Source: Zobellia amurskyensis (GTDB lineage Bacteria; Bacteroidota; Bacteroidia; Flavobacteriales; Flavobacteriaceae). Taken from it: a stretch of 64,000 nucleotides of DNA. The notes beneath the pieces were generated by a model. The model had not been told where the DNA came from. It ran no database searches and saw nothing but the letters and a program-made list of their open reading frames with translations. This document shows, piece after piece, positions 54,456 to 63,606 of this stretch. The stretch covers positions 16,086 through 80,085 of the forward strand of contig NZ_RCNR01000021.1 of the NCBI RefSeq assembly GCF_009725985.1, given 5' to 3'. The position numbers and the translations under genes are program-made. The first letter of the stretch is position 1, and every line of letters starts with the position of its first letter.

Positions 54456-55586
54456 TTAAATTTTGGTTAGAATAAGCTCTACTATTCTTTCTAGATCATT
54501 TTCCGAAAGATTAGAACCACTAGGCAAACATAGTCCTCGATTAAAAAGGTCTTCAGAAGTACCATCACTATAGTGAGGAAATTCAGTAAAAACCGGCTGC
54601 AAATGCATTGGCTTCCACAAAGGTCTTGATTCAACATCGTCTTCCTGAAGAGCAAGTCGAAGTTTTTCTCTAATTGCGAAAGAAGGGGTAAGAATACAGG
54701 TTAACCATCTATTACTATAATATGCATTCTGTTCTTCCAAAAATTCTATTTCAGGTAGATGCGCTAAATGCTTTTTATAAAAATCAAAATTATGCCTTCT
54801 CTGATCAACACGGTTTTGAAGGACCTCCATTTGACCACGACCAATCCCCGCAAGAATATTACTCATTCTATAATTGTATCCTACAGAAGAATGCTGATAA
54901 TGAGGTGCATCATCTCTAGCTTGAGTGGCTAGAAAAACTGCCTTTTTCTTGATTACTTCATCTTTAGCTATCAAAGCGCCACCACCAGAGGTGGTTATAA
55001 TTTTATTGCCGTTAAATGACAAAATACCGATATCACCAAAAGTTCCACATTTTTCATCATTAAAACTACTTCCTAATGCCTCTGCGCTATCTTCCACGAC
55101 TGGAATATCATACTTTTTTGAGATTTGAGAGATTTCATCCACCTTATATGGCATCCCATATAAATGTACAGCTACTATTGCTTTTGGTTTTTTCCCTTTT
55201 GCAATTCGATCCTCAATAGCTTCTTCAAGTAATTTTGGAGAAATGTTCCAGGTATCTTTTTCGCTATCCACGAATACGGGTGTTGCCCCAAGATACATAA
55301 TTGGATTTGCTGATGCAGAAAAAGTAAAGCTCTGACAGATTACTTCATCACCCCTATTTACACCAAGTAACTCTAACGCAAGATGAATAGCTGCAGTTCC
55401 TGAACTAAGTGCTGCTACATACACATTATCACTTAAAAATTGAGTTATGGATTTTTCGAAGTTATCTACATTAGGACCCAAAGGAGCTACCCAATTGGTA
55501 TCAAAGGCTTCTTGAACATATTTTTGTTCACCTCCGCCCATGTGCGGCGAAGACAGCCATATCTTATCTCGAGTAATGGTTTTCAA
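54456..55586 (-). CDS. DegT/DnrJ/EryC1-type PLP sugar aminotransferase
   Basis: A 376-residue cytoplasmic aminotransferase. It opens with IWLSSPHMGGGEQ and AFDTNWVAPLGPNVD, typical of PglE-like enzymes. SSGTAAIHLAL and VEDSAEALGS bind the cofactor, and SFNGNKIITTSGGG carries the PLP-binding Lys. It should transaminate the 4-keto group of the CapD-like product with glutamate. The start is TTG: a stop codon lies five codons upstream, and the first internal ATG would delete the conserved N-terminus. It is the first gene of the four-gene minus operon ending with the Wzc-like kinase, four bases before the dehydratase gene. Confidence 0.9.
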   Translation of the reverse strand: MKTITRDKIWLSSPHMGGGEQKYVQEAFDTNWVAPLGPNVDNFEKSITQFLSDNVYVAALSSGTAAIHLALELLGVNRGDEVICQSFTFSASANPIMYLGATPVFVDSEKDTWNISPKLLEEAIEDRIAKGKKPKAIVAVHLYGMPYKVDEISQISKKYDIPVVEDSAEALGSSFNDEKCGTFGDIGILSFNGNKIITTSGGGALIAKDEVIKKKAVFLATQARDDAPHYQHSSVGYNYRMSNILAGIGRGQMEVLQNRVDQRRHNFDFYKKHLAHLPEIEFLEEQNAYYSNRWLTCILTPSFAIREKLRLALQEDDVESRPLWKPMHLQPVFTEFPHYSDGTSEDLFNRGLCLPSGSNLSENDLERIVELILTKI

Positions 55587-55645
55587 TTGAAATTGGTTTT
55601 AGTTCATTTTACTTGGGGCTTGCCGAAGTTTTTTAAACTGACGGC

Positions 55646-55653
55646 CAAACATA
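55646..55653 (-). promoter_or_regulatory. Candidate -7 promoter element for the exopolysaccharide operon
   Basis: The minus strand reads TATGTTTG, matching TAnnTTTG, 59 bases upstream of the TTG start at 55586. No clear -33 TTG at the right spacing. Confidence 0.4.
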
Positions 55654-55920
55654 TAAATATAATCTAAAAATTACTAAAAAGTTTCTTTCGATTATAGAAT
55701 ACAAAACTAAACCTTAACATTAGAACCCCTTAGTAATTTTGTTGTATGTCTTAAAAACTCGGCTAATCGCACAAAAAGCCTAAACAATTCATTTAGCATA
55801 ATCTACCATATCTACGTAATAAACCCAATAATAGATTTAATGCTTGGACAAAGCATATACTATGATTTACCCAACTAAAAACATAAAAAACACATTAGAC
55901 ACTAATAATCAAATATCTAT

Positions 55921-55959
55921 AAAAAAATAAAGGAGCTAATCTATTTTCTCGATTGCTCC
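55921..55959 (-). terminator. Rho-independent terminator after the UDP-glucuronate decarboxylase gene
   Basis: On the minus strand the arms GGAGCAATC and GATTAGCTCC (one bulge) form a hairpin with a 9-base loop. It is followed by a T-rich tail, 22 bases past the stop codon. Confidence 0.75.
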
Positions 55960-55980
55960 ATTATCTATCATTTAAATAAT

Positions 55981-56967
55981 CTAAATTCTATTATAGTCTT
56001 TAAAATCTTTGTGGTCTTTTTTGTACAACTCCTCTTCAGGTAAAGATTTAAAATACTCGTAAGTCTTTTTCATTCCTTCAGATCTGGATACTTTTGGTTC
56101 CCATCCTAAAATATTCGTCGCCTTTGATATATCAGGCTGCCTCTGCATAGGGTCATCTTGTGGTAATGGTTTATAAATTACTTTTTGATCAGTCCCCGTT
56201 AATTTTACAATTTCCTCTGCAAAATCTTTAATAGTAATTTCATGTGGGTTACCAATGTTTACCGGTAGCGCATAATCACTAAGTAAAAGTCGATATATAC
56301 CTTCCACTTCATCATCAACATAACAAAATGAGCGAGTTTGACTTCCATCACCGAATACGGTCAAATCTTCACCCCTTAATGCCTGACCTATAAAAGCTGG
56401 AATAACCCTACCGTCATTTAAACGCATTCGAGGTCCATAGGTATTAAAAATACGCACAATTCTAGTTTCTAAACCATGAAATCGATTGTACGCCATTGTA
56501 ATTGACTCCATAAACCGTTTTGCCTCATCGTACACTCCCCTTGGACCTATGGTGTTGACATTACCATAATATTCCTCAGTCTGAGGATGGACAAGTGGAT
56601 CTCCATATATCTCTGAAGTAGATGCAATAAGAATTCTAGCTTTTTTAACTTTTGCCAAGCCTAAAAGGTTATGAGTACCCAACGCCCCTACTTTTAAGGT
56701 CTGAATTGGAATTTTCAAATAATCAATTGGACTAGCGGGAGAGGCAAAGTGCAAAATATAATCCAGCTCTCCCGGAACACTTACAAATTTAGTAACATCA
56801 TGATGGTAAAACTCAAAGTTCTCCAGCTTAAACAGATGTTCTATATTACGCAAATCACCGGTAATAAGATTATCCATGGCTATAACATAATAACCTTCCT
56901 TTATAAAACGGTCACATAAGTGGGACCCTAAGAAACCTGCTGCCCCGGTAATCAGTATTCTCTTCAT
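55981..56967 (-). CDS. UDP-glucuronate decarboxylase (UDP-xylose synthase)
   Basis: A 328-residue extended SDR enzyme that converts UDP-glucuronate to UDP-xylose. NAD-binding motif [10 protein letters not shown], the UXS-typical [15 protein letters not shown] segment, catalytic Y-D-E-A-K, and [10 protein letters not shown] with RSFCYVDD. These patterns separate it from dTDP-glucose 4,6-dehydratase, which is otherwise similar. It diverges from the UDP-glucose dehydrogenase gene, whose product makes its substrate two steps away, so pentose units probably occur in the exported polymer. It is a single-gene unit with its own terminator. Confidence 0.88.
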   Translation of the reverse strand: MKRILITGAAGFLGSHLCDRFIKEGYYVIAMDNLITGDLRNIEHLFKLENFEFYHHDVTKFVSVPGELDYILHFASPASPIDYLKIPIQTLKVGALGTHNLLGLAKVKKARILIASTSEIYGDPLVHPQTEEYYGNVNTIGPRGVYDEAKRFMESITMAYNRFHGLETRIVRIFNTYGPRMRLNDGRVIPAFIGQALRGEDLTVFGDGSQTRSFCYVDDEVEGIYRLLLSDYALPVNIGNPHEITIKDFAEEIVKLTGTDQKVIYKPLPQDDPMQRQPDISKATNILGWEPKVSRSEGMKKTYEYFKSLPEEELYKKDHKDFKDYNRI

Positions 56968-57344
56968 TTCTTACATTTATTTTTCGGTTAAACCAGCATG
57001 GATCGCTTTTTATAGAGACCTCAGAATAGTTTATCAAAATTAGTATTATAATTTCCACGAATATAAATACAATGTGCTAAACAAAAGGTGATTTCTGCTC
57101 AAAAAACTACGAACTTCAAATATCTAAGATGAAAGGCTCATAGTCCTATTCAACATGTTGTTCGTATATAATTTCAGACAATTGCCAAAGAACACCAATT
57201 ACAACCCTTATAAAAAGAATAGTATAATTGTAATATATTATCAAATCACAACCAATTTGAACACATAATCTTGAAATAAATCTTTTTAAGCGAAAAAATG
57301 CAAGGTAGTTTTGAGTTATTTAGTAATCTTTGCAACCTAATAAA
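56968..57344. other. Divergent intergenic region in the exopolysaccharide locus
   Basis: A 377-base AT-rich gap between the decarboxylase and UDP-glucose dehydrogenase genes, without a supported ORF. A TAATTTTG element on the minus strand (57035-57042) fits the -7 consensus for the decarboxylase gene. AATCTTTG at 57325-57332 is a near match toward the dehydrogenase. Confidence 0.5.
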
Positions 57345-58754
57345 ATGAACCCAGTCATGAAAAAAGTGAATAAAATATGCTGCATTGGTGCAGGATATGT
57401 AGGTGGACCAACAATGTCCGTTATTGCTAGTCAGTGTCCTGAGATTACCGTAACAGTTGTGGATATCAACCAAGCCCGAATTGACCAATGGAATGATTCA
57501 GACCTGGATAATTTACCTGTTTACGAACCTGGTCTAAAGGAAATAGTAGCCAAAACAAGAGGAAAGAACCTTTTCTTCTCTACCGAGGTGGATAAAGCTA
57601 TTGACGAAGCCGAAATCATATTTATATCGGTAAATACACCGACTAAAACATATGGAAAAGGAAAAGGGCAAGCTGCGGATTTAAAATTTGTAGAGCTCTG
57701 TGCCCGTAATATTGCCAAAATAGCTAAGACCGATAAAATAGTCGTAGAAAAATCTACTCTCCCGGTTAGAACCGCTAGTGCTATCAAAAGTATTCTTGAA
57801 AATACAGGGAACGGTGTTAAATTCGAAATACTTTCAAATCCTGAATTTTTAGCCGAAGGCACAGCAGTTGAGGATCTTCTGCAAGCCGACCGAGTTCTTA
57901 TTGGTGGCGATGAAACACCGTCAGGTCAAGAAGCAAAAGACACCTTAAGTTCAATTTATGCGCACTGGCTTCCAAAAGAACGCATTCTTCAAACTAATGT
58001 TTGGTCTTCTGAACTATCCAAGTTGGTTGCTAATGCTTTTTTAGCGCAAAGAGTTTCATCTATCAATGCTATTTCAGCCTTGTGCGAGCGAACTGACGCT
58101 AATGTAGCCGAGGTATCAAGAGCAATAGGAACCGATAGTAGGATTGGACCAAAGTTCCTTAATGCCTCTGTAGGTTTTGGCGGGTCATGTTTCCAAAAAG
58201 ATATTTTAAACTTAGTATATATATCAAGAAGTTTTGGTCTTAACGAAGTTGCCGATTACTGGGAACAAGTTATTATTATGAACGACTATCAGAAAAGACG
58301 ATTTGCTGAGAATATAATCTCCACTCTATATAATACTGTTTCTGGCAAAAAAATAGTTTTCCTTGGGTGGGCCTTTAAAAAAGACACCAACGATACTAGG
58401 GAATCTGCCGCGATTAACATTGCTGATGCCTTACTTGAAGAAAAAGCGGAGATTGTAGTTTATGATCCTAAAGTTTCTGCAGATAGAATTTACGCAGACT
58501 TAGATTATTTAGAAACAAGATCGCCTGAGGAGAATAGAAAACTATTAACGGTCGTTTCCAACCCTATGGATGCAGTTCAAGATGCACATGCCATTGCCAT
58601 TTTAACCGAATGGGATGAGTTTAAGAACTACGATTGGGATATTATATTTGAAAAAATGTTAAAACCTGCTTTTGTCTTTGATGGTCGTCGCCTACTATCA
58701 AAAGAAGATATGGAAGCCAAAGGCTTTCAGTATTACAAAATAGGACAATCATGA
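57345..58754 (+). CDS. ugd: UDP-glucose 6-dehydrogenase
   Basis: A 469-residue cytoplasmic enzyme oxidising UDP-glucose to UDP-glucuronate with two NAD. NAD-binding motif [31 protein letters not shown], and the catalytic Cys in [11 protein letters not shown]. The length and the C-terminal domain ([17 protein letters not shown]) match the eukaryote-like Ugd form common in Bacteroidetes. ATG 57345 is taken as the start; the in-frame ATG at 57357 is nearly as good. Its stop overlaps the 4-epimerase gene by four bases. The product feeds the epimerase (UDP-GalA) and the decarboxylase (UDP-Xyl). Confidence 0.93.
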   Translation: MNPVMKKVNKICCIGAGYVGGPTMSVIASQCPEITVTVVDINQARIDQWNDSDLDNLPVYEPGLKEIVAKTRGKNLFFSTEVDKAIDEAEIIFISVNTPTKTYGKGKGQAADLKFVELCARNIAKIAKTDKIVVEKSTLPVRTASAIKSILENTGNGVKFEILSNPEFLAEGTAVEDLLQADRVLIGGDETPSGQEAKDTLSSIYAHWLPKERILQTNVWSSELSKLVANAFLAQRVSSINAISALCERTDANVAEVSRAIGTDSRIGPKFLNASVGFGGSCFQKDILNLVYISRSFGLNEVADYWEQVIIMNDYQKRRFAENIISTLYNTVSGKKIVFLGWAFKKDTNDTRESAAINIADALLEEKAEIVVYDPKVSADRIYADLDYLETRSPEENRKLLTVVSNPMDAVQDAHAIAILTEWDEFKNYDWDIIFEKMLKPAFVFDGRRLLSKEDMEAKGFQYYKIGQS

Positions 58755-59767
58755 AAATTCTTGTCACCGGTGCGGCCGGTTTTATCGGATATCACCTTTG
58801 TGAAAAACTCCTTCAACAAGGATATGAAGTTATAGGTTTGGATAACGTCAATGATTACTATGATGTAAACCTTAAATATAACAGATTAAAACAATTGGGC
58901 ATTTCGAAAAACGATGCCCAAGTTTTTCTCAAAAAATGTTATGGTTCCACATATGGCAATAAATTCTCTTTTGTTCGAATGAATTTGGAGGATAGAGAGG
59001 CTTTGCCCCTACTCTTTAAAGAAGAGAAAATTAACAGGGTATGTAATTTAGCAGCACAAGCCGGGGTACGTTATAGTATAGAAAATCCAGAGACGTATAT
59101 TGACAGTAATATTGTAGGTTACCTGAATTTATTGGAATGTTGTAGACATAACAAAGTAGAGCACTTAGTGTACGCAAGTAGTTCTAGTGTTTATGGTTTG
59201 AATGAGAAAATACCTTTTTCAACTTCGGATAATGTAGACCACCCAATAAGTCTTTATGCCGCAAGTAAAAAGAGTAATGAACTAATGGCCCATACCTATA
59301 GTCATTTATTTAACATCCCTACTACAGGTTTACGTTTTTTCACGGTTTATGGACCTTGGGGAAGACCCGACATGGCTTTGTTTCTTTTTACAGATGCTAT
59401 TTCCAAAGGGGAACCGATCAAAGTATTCAACCATGGTAAGATGCAAAGGGATTTTACCTATGTTGATGATATCGTAGAAGGAGTTGTGCGCATACTTACT
59501 AAATCGGTAGAAAACCGAGATTTATATAAAATTTATAATATTGGTAACAATAATTCTGTAAAATTAAATGATTTTATAGAAGCTATTGAATTAAGTATAG
59601 GCGAGAAAGCTGAAAAAGAGCTCATGCCAATGCAGCCTGGAGATGTAGAACGTACCTGGGCCGATGTTGATGATTTAATTAGAGATTACGATTACCAACC
59701 TAACACCTCTGTTGCAGATGGTGTTCAGAAATTTGTTGATTGGTATAAAAATTACTATAAAAAATAG
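58751..59767 (+). CDS. UDP-glucuronate 4-epimerase
   Basis: A 338-residue extended SDR epimerase interconverting UDP-glucuronate and UDP-galacturonate. NAD motif [10 protein letters not shown], the family's [17 protein letters not shown] run, [15 protein letters not shown], catalytic SSSSVYG and YAASKKSNE, and [15 protein letters not shown]. The sequence is of the CapI/LspL type. It overlaps ugd by four bases, so the two steps are coupled. A terminator hairpin follows within 25-60 bases, ending the ugd-epimerase operon. Confidence 0.9.
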   Translation: MKILVTGAAGFIGYHLCEKLLQQGYEVIGLDNVNDYYDVNLKYNRLKQLGISKNDAQVFLKKCYGSTYGNKFSFVRMNLEDREALPLLFKEEKINRVCNLAAQAGVRYSIENPETYIDSNIVGYLNLLECCRHNKVEHLVYASSSSVYGLNEKIPFSTSDNVDHPISLYAASKKSNELMAHTYSHLFNIPTTGLRFFTVYGPWGRPDMALFLFTDAISKGEPIKVFNHGKMQRDFTYVDDIVEGVVRILTKSVENRDLYKIYNIGNNNSVKLNDFIEAIELSIGEKAEKELMPMQPGDVERTWADVDDLIRDYDYQPNTSVADGVQKFVDWYKNYYKK

Positions 59768-59791
59768 AGTCATTCTCAACTCCTTATAGTT

Positions 59792-59829
59792 AAAAGCTTC
59801 GAGTATTAAATCACTTGAGGCTTTTTTTT
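59792..59829 (+). terminator. Rho-independent terminator after the UDP-glucuronate 4-epimerase gene
   Basis: Arms AAAAGCTTCGAGT and ACTTGAGGCTTTT pair (with two G-U pairs) around an 8-base loop and run into a stretch of nine T. It separates the ugd-epimerase pair from the O-acyltransferase gene. Confidence 0.8.
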
Positions 59830-59911
59830 ATCAATATTCCATTCGATTAAAAAAAAAAATGAATATTTGCATCACTTCCCTCGCACGTTTCATTTTTCAA
59901 AAATCGAAAAC

Positions 59912-61354
59912 ATGCTATTCAATTCAGTTGATTTTGCTATCTTTTTACCATTGGTCTTTTTTTTGTATTGGTTCGTTTTTCCTAAAAAGCTAAAACTTCA
60001 AAATCTGCTGATTGTACTCGCAAGTTATGTATTTTACGGGTGGTGGGATTGGCGATTTTTATCCTTAATCGCATTTAGTACAATAGTCGACTATTCGATA
60101 GGAAGGGCCCTAGCCAGAGAAAACGGCCTCAATAAAAGAAATATGCTTTTATGGACGAGCATTCTAGTGAACTTAGGCTTCTTAGGTTTTTTTAAATACT
60201 ACAACTTTTTCCTAGATAGCTTTACATCCGCCTTTTCTTTCTTTGGTCAAGAAATCAGTGCACACTCCCTTAACATCATTTTACCTGTTGGCATCAGTTT
60301 TTATACCTTCCAGACTTTAAGCTATACTATTGATGTTTACAGAAAACAATTAGAGCCGACGAGGGATTTTATCGCTTTTTCCGCATTTGTCTGTTTCTTT
60401 CCGCAACTTGTAGCGGGTCCTATTGAAAGGGCTTCCCATTTACTGCCACAATTCTACAAGAAGCGAGTTTTTGATTATTCAAAAGCGGTAGACGGGATGC
60501 GTCAAATCTTATGGGGCCTGTTAAAAAAAATTGTAATCGCCGACAATTGCGCGGAATATGCGAATGAAATATTCAATAATTCAGGGGAATATTCCGGAAG
60601 CACCTTATTGCTAGGTGCTTTTTTCTTTACCTTTCAAATCTATGGTGACTTCTCTGGGTATTCCGATATCGCCATTGGCACATCAAGATTGTTTGGTTTT
60701 GATTTAATGAAAAATTTTGCTTTCCCTTATTTTTCTAGGGATATCGCTGAATTTTGGAGAAGATGGCATATCTCCTTATCAACCTGGTTTAGGGACTACC
60801 TTTATATTCCCCTTGGCGGAAGCCGGTGTGGGACTTGGATGAAAATCCGTAACATCTTTATCATTTTCTTGGTAAGTGGTTTTTGGCACGGAGCGAATTG
60901 GACATTTCTTGCTTGGGGAGCCTTAAACGCTATTTACTTTTTACCCTTAATGATCTCTGGAAAAAATAGGCTAAATATAGATGCTGCAGCTAAAGGCAAA
61001 ATTCTACCAAGCTTTAAAGAAATCTTTCAAATAGGCTCTACATTTTTTTTAACGGTATTGGCATGGGTCTTTTTTAGAGCCGAAAATGTAGCTGATGCAT
61101 TGAGATATTTAATTAATATTTTCGACACAACCCTTTTCTCTCAGCCACAAATATTCCCCACCACCCTAATGACCCTACTTGCTCTGTTTGTTATCACAGA
61201 ATGGCTTCAAAGAGAAAAAAATCATGGTCTTGAAATCTATGGGAATGGATTATTAAAACATAGACCTATCCGATGGGGAGCTTACATAGGAATTATTACC
61301 ATTATTTTCTCGTTTGGAGGCTCACAACAAGAGTTTATTTACTTTCAATTTTAA
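59912..61354 (+). CDS. MBOAT-family polysaccharide O-acyltransferase (AlgI-like)
   Basis: A 480-residue multi-helix inner-membrane protein. Signatures: MLFNSVDFAIFLP opening, LPVGISFYTFQTLSYTIDVYR, FWRRWHISLSTWFRDYLYIPLGG and the catalytic-His region VSGFWHGANWTF. AlgI/PatA-type proteins pass acyl groups, usually acetyl, across the membrane for O-acetylation of exported polysaccharide. ATG 59912 is chosen because MLFNS is the conserved family start, while the 15-residue extension is not. The SGNH-like protein encoded four bases downstream is the likely periplasmic partner. The acyl donor and sugar target are not known. Confidence 0.92.
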   Translation: MLFNSVDFAIFLPLVFFLYWFVFPKKLKLQNLLIVLASYVFYGWWDWRFLSLIAFSTIVDYSIGRALARENGLNKRNMLLWTSILVNLGFLGFFKYYNFFLDSFTSAFSFFGQEISAHSLNIILPVGISFYTFQTLSYTIDVYRKQLEPTRDFIAFSAFVCFFPQLVAGPIERASHLLPQFYKKRVFDYSKAVDGMRQILWGLLKKIVIADNCAEYANEIFNNSGEYSGSTLLLGAFFFTFQIYGDFSGYSDIAIGTSRLFGFDLMKNFAFPYFSRDIAEFWRRWHISLSTWFRDYLYIPLGGSRCGTWMKIRNIFIIFLVSGFWHGANWTFLAWGALNAIYFLPLMISGKNRLNIDAAAKGKILPSFKEIFQIGSTFFLTVLAWVFFRAENVADALRYLINIFDTTLFSQPQIFPTTLMTLLALFVITEWLQREKNHGLEIYGNGLLKHRPIRWGAYIGIITIIFSFGGSQQEFIYFQF

Positions 61355-61357
61355 TAA

Positions 61358-62269
61358 ATGAAAAAGTTTATTACTACCGTTTTTCTTTTTTTAGCCCTAG
61401 GTATGATTGTTGGAGAATTAATAGCTCGATTTTTTGTGATTAGCCCAGACATCCCTAAAAGAAGTATTGATCAATGGGGAATACAAAAATACATCCCGAA
61501 GCAATTTGGAAAATGGAAAGGTGGACAACATACATGGCAAATTAATGAATTAGGTTGGCCAGGTATTCTACCTAATTCTACTGACAATTTAATTACAATA
61601 ATCGGTGATTCTTTTATTGAAAATTTCATGAATCCAGATTCGTGCCGCCAAAATATTTATTTAAAGAAAAAATTACCTGGTTTCAATTTCTTGGAAGCCT
61701 CTCGCTCTGGCGTTAACTTTATAGAAGCCACAATGATTGCCGATCAACTTGATTCATTACAACCTAAATATCAATTACTTTATGTACATGACACTGATTT
61801 CAAAGAAAGTATAGTACAACTTAGTACAAACACTCAGCTCACACAATTCGATATAATAAACGGGAAAATAACAAAAGCTAAACTAAAGTCTTCTTTTGCT
61901 AAAAACTCTTTATACGCATGTAAGTTTATTTACTACCTCTATAGTAACTATTGGCAGAACAAAAAAAACAAGCTCCAGACTAAGACCAAGACTAAGAAAA
62001 AAGAGATTCCTCCCCAATTAGATTCCATCAAAATTCTGCTCTCATCCCTTAACACACCAAATCGAACAGATAATCGCATTTTAGTTTTTCGACCAAATGC
62101 AGACTCGGATATAATACAGTTATGCAAAAACATGGGGTATAAATATATTCTTCTAAAACAACCTGAAAACGAAAAATGGTCTTTTGACCACGACCCACAC
62201 TGGACATGCTTCGGCCATAAAAAAGTGGCTCAACAAACAGCGAGAAAACTATTAAAATTCATCGAATAA
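61358..62269 (+). CDS. SGNH/GDSL-like exported protein, probable O-acetylation partner
   Basis: A 303-residue protein with an N-terminal membrane anchor (about 5-25). It has an SGNH-type block I (TIIGDSFIENF, Ser in GDS near residue 85) and a C-terminal block V with DPHWTCFGHKK, giving the Asp-x-x-His-like pair (D-P-H-W) seen in AlgJ/AlgX/DltD-type proteins. It is encoded four bases after the MBOAT gene. In such pairs the MBOAT supplies acetyl groups and the SGNH protein transfers them to the sugar in the periplasm. A Lys/Thr-rich low-complexity stretch (about 202-218, NKLQTKTKTKKKE) lies mid-protein. An esterase acting in the opposite direction is an alternative. Confidence 0.72.
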   Translation: MKKFITTVFLFLALGMIVGELIARFFVISPDIPKRSIDQWGIQKYIPKQFGKWKGGQHTWQINELGWPGILPNSTDNLITIIGDSFIENFMNPDSCRQNIYLKKKLPGFNFLEASRSGVNFIEATMIADQLDSLQPKYQLLYVHDTDFKESIVQLSTNTQLTQFDIINGKITKAKLKSSFAKNSLYACKFIYYLYSNYWQNKKNKLQTKTKTKKKEIPPQLDSIKILLSSLNTPNRTDNRILVFRPNADSDIIQLCKNMGYKYILLKQPENEKWSFDHDPHWTCFGHKKVAQQTARKLLKFIE

Positions 62270-62597
62270 CACTGTAATTAAGAAATAGTGGGCATCTACT
62301 ATATTACTTATCAATTTTTCGAAAGCAATTAATAAAACGACACTGTTTAAAAATAAAATTTACAACATTAAACGCTCAATATTTATTTCTATTTTTGTTT
62401 CTTATACATTTATATCCAAGACAAACTGCTACCCATTAGAAAAACCTTTTTTTCTGTCTAATGGCGTAACATCTTTTAAATTGACTGATGACAGAATATA
62501 ACTTTTTGACTAGTATTTTTTTCACATCTTTGCAGCAACGTCAATAAAAAACCGACTCTTTTAATCTTAACTATTAATGTTTTTAACCCAAATTTAA
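62270..62597. other. Intergenic region with a leader-like hairpin
   Basis: The 328-base AT-rich gap between the SGNH gene and the WbpP-like epimerase gene contains a perfect 8-base inverted repeat (CCATTAGA at 62433-62440, TCTAATGG at 62457-62464) around a T-rich 16-base loop, and CATCTTTG at 62525-62532, a weak -7-like element. No ORF or known RNA was recognised. Confidence 0.5.
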
Positions 62598-63596
62598 ATG
62601 TTGCTCGAAAAACTTAATTTTTCATCAGAATACACAATTCTAATAACCGGAGGTGCCGGGTTTATTGGATCTAATCTATGTGAAGCACTATTACAAAACG
62701 GGAACAAGGTTATTTGCCTTGATAATTTTGCTACCGGTAAACGTGAAAATATAAAACCTTTTCTTAGTAACGGAAATTTCACCTTGATTGAAGGAGACAT
62801 TCGTGAACTAAATGATTGCGAAACAGCTTGTAAAAATGCAGATTATGTATTACATCAAGCAGCCTTAGGTTCGGTACCAAGATCCATAAACGACCCTATC
62901 ACTAGTAATGATGTTAATGTATCTGGTTTTTTAAATATGTTAGTTGCCGCTCGCAATGCAAAAATAAAACGTTTTGTGTACGCTGCCAGTTCTTCCACCT
63001 ACGGGGATTCAAAATCAATGCCTAAGGTTGAAGATATTATCGGTAAACCATTATCACCATACGCCATTACAAAATATGTAAATGAGCTTTATGCCGATGT
63101 ATTCTCAAAAACGTACGGAATTGAAACTATAGGGTTACGTTATTTTAATGTTTTCGGCAGAAGGCAAGATCCTAATGGTGCTTATGCTGCGGTAATTCCA
63201 AAGTTCACTATGCAATTAATGGATCATGAATCTCCTGTTGTAAATGGAGACGGAAGTTTCTCTAGAGATTTTACGTACATAGATAACGTTGTAGAAATGA
63301 ATATAAGGGCTCTTTTAGTAGACAATAATGACGCTCTTAACACCGTTTACAATGTTGCCTACGGTGAACGTACGGATTTGAAAGAATTAGTTGAACTATT
63401 AAAACAATACTTAAGCACTTATGACTCCAAAATTGAAGATATTCAAGTCATTTACGGCCCGGAAAGACAGGGAGATGTACCTCACTCTTTGGCTTCCATT
63501 GATAAAGCCCGTAAAAACTTAGGTTACAATCCCCAATACGATATAAAGTCGGGCCTAAAATCGGCAATGGATTGGTATTGGAACAATTTAAAATAA
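62598..63596 (+). CDS. WbpP-like UDP-GlcNAc/UDP-GlcNAcA 4-epimerase
   Basis: A 332-residue extended SDR epimerase. NAD motif TGGAGFIGSNL, LDNFATGKRENI, the characteristic HQAALGSVPRSINDP of WbpP/TviC-type enzymes, SSSTYGDS and catalytic YAITKYVNE. It interconverts UDP-GlcNAc and UDP-GalNAc, or the corresponding uronates. The next gene, 10 bases downstream, is a WbpO/TviB-type dehydrogenase, and together they would make UDP-GalNAcA as in Vi-antigen and B-band O-antigen pathways. Sugar preference cannot be settled by sequence reading. Confidence 0.88.
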   Translation: MLLEKLNFSSEYTILITGGAGFIGSNLCEALLQNGNKVICLDNFATGKRENIKPFLSNGNFTLIEGDIRELNDCETACKNADYVLHQAALGSVPRSINDPITSNDVNVSGFLNMLVAARNAKIKRFVYAASSSTYGDSKSMPKVEDIIGKPLSPYAITKYVNELYADVFSKTYGIETIGLRYFNVFGRRQDPNGAYAAVIPKFTMQLMDHESPVVNGDGSFSRDFTYIDNVVEMNIRALLVDNNDALNTVYNVAYGERTDLKELVELLKQYLSTYDSKIEDIQVIYGPERQGDVPHSLASIDKARKNLGYNPQYDIKSGLKSAMDWYWNNLK

Positions 63597-63606
63597 AAAG
63601 TAAACT

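Larger units (their letters stand above)
55587..55980. other. Intergenic region between two minus-strand sugar genes
   Basis: The 394 bases between the decarboxylase gene and the aminotransferase gene contain a terminator for the first (55921-55959) and a promoter element for the second (55646-55653). The two genes are therefore separate transcription units. The middle is AT-rich with no ORF. Confidence 0.6.

Noticed and set aside
62507..62532. TTGAC...CATCTTTG considered as a full -33/-7 promoter for the WbpP-like gene.
   Set aside because: The spacing between elements is 15 bases, shorter than the usual 17-23, and the first two bases of the -7 are CA instead of TA. It is only mentioned as weak.
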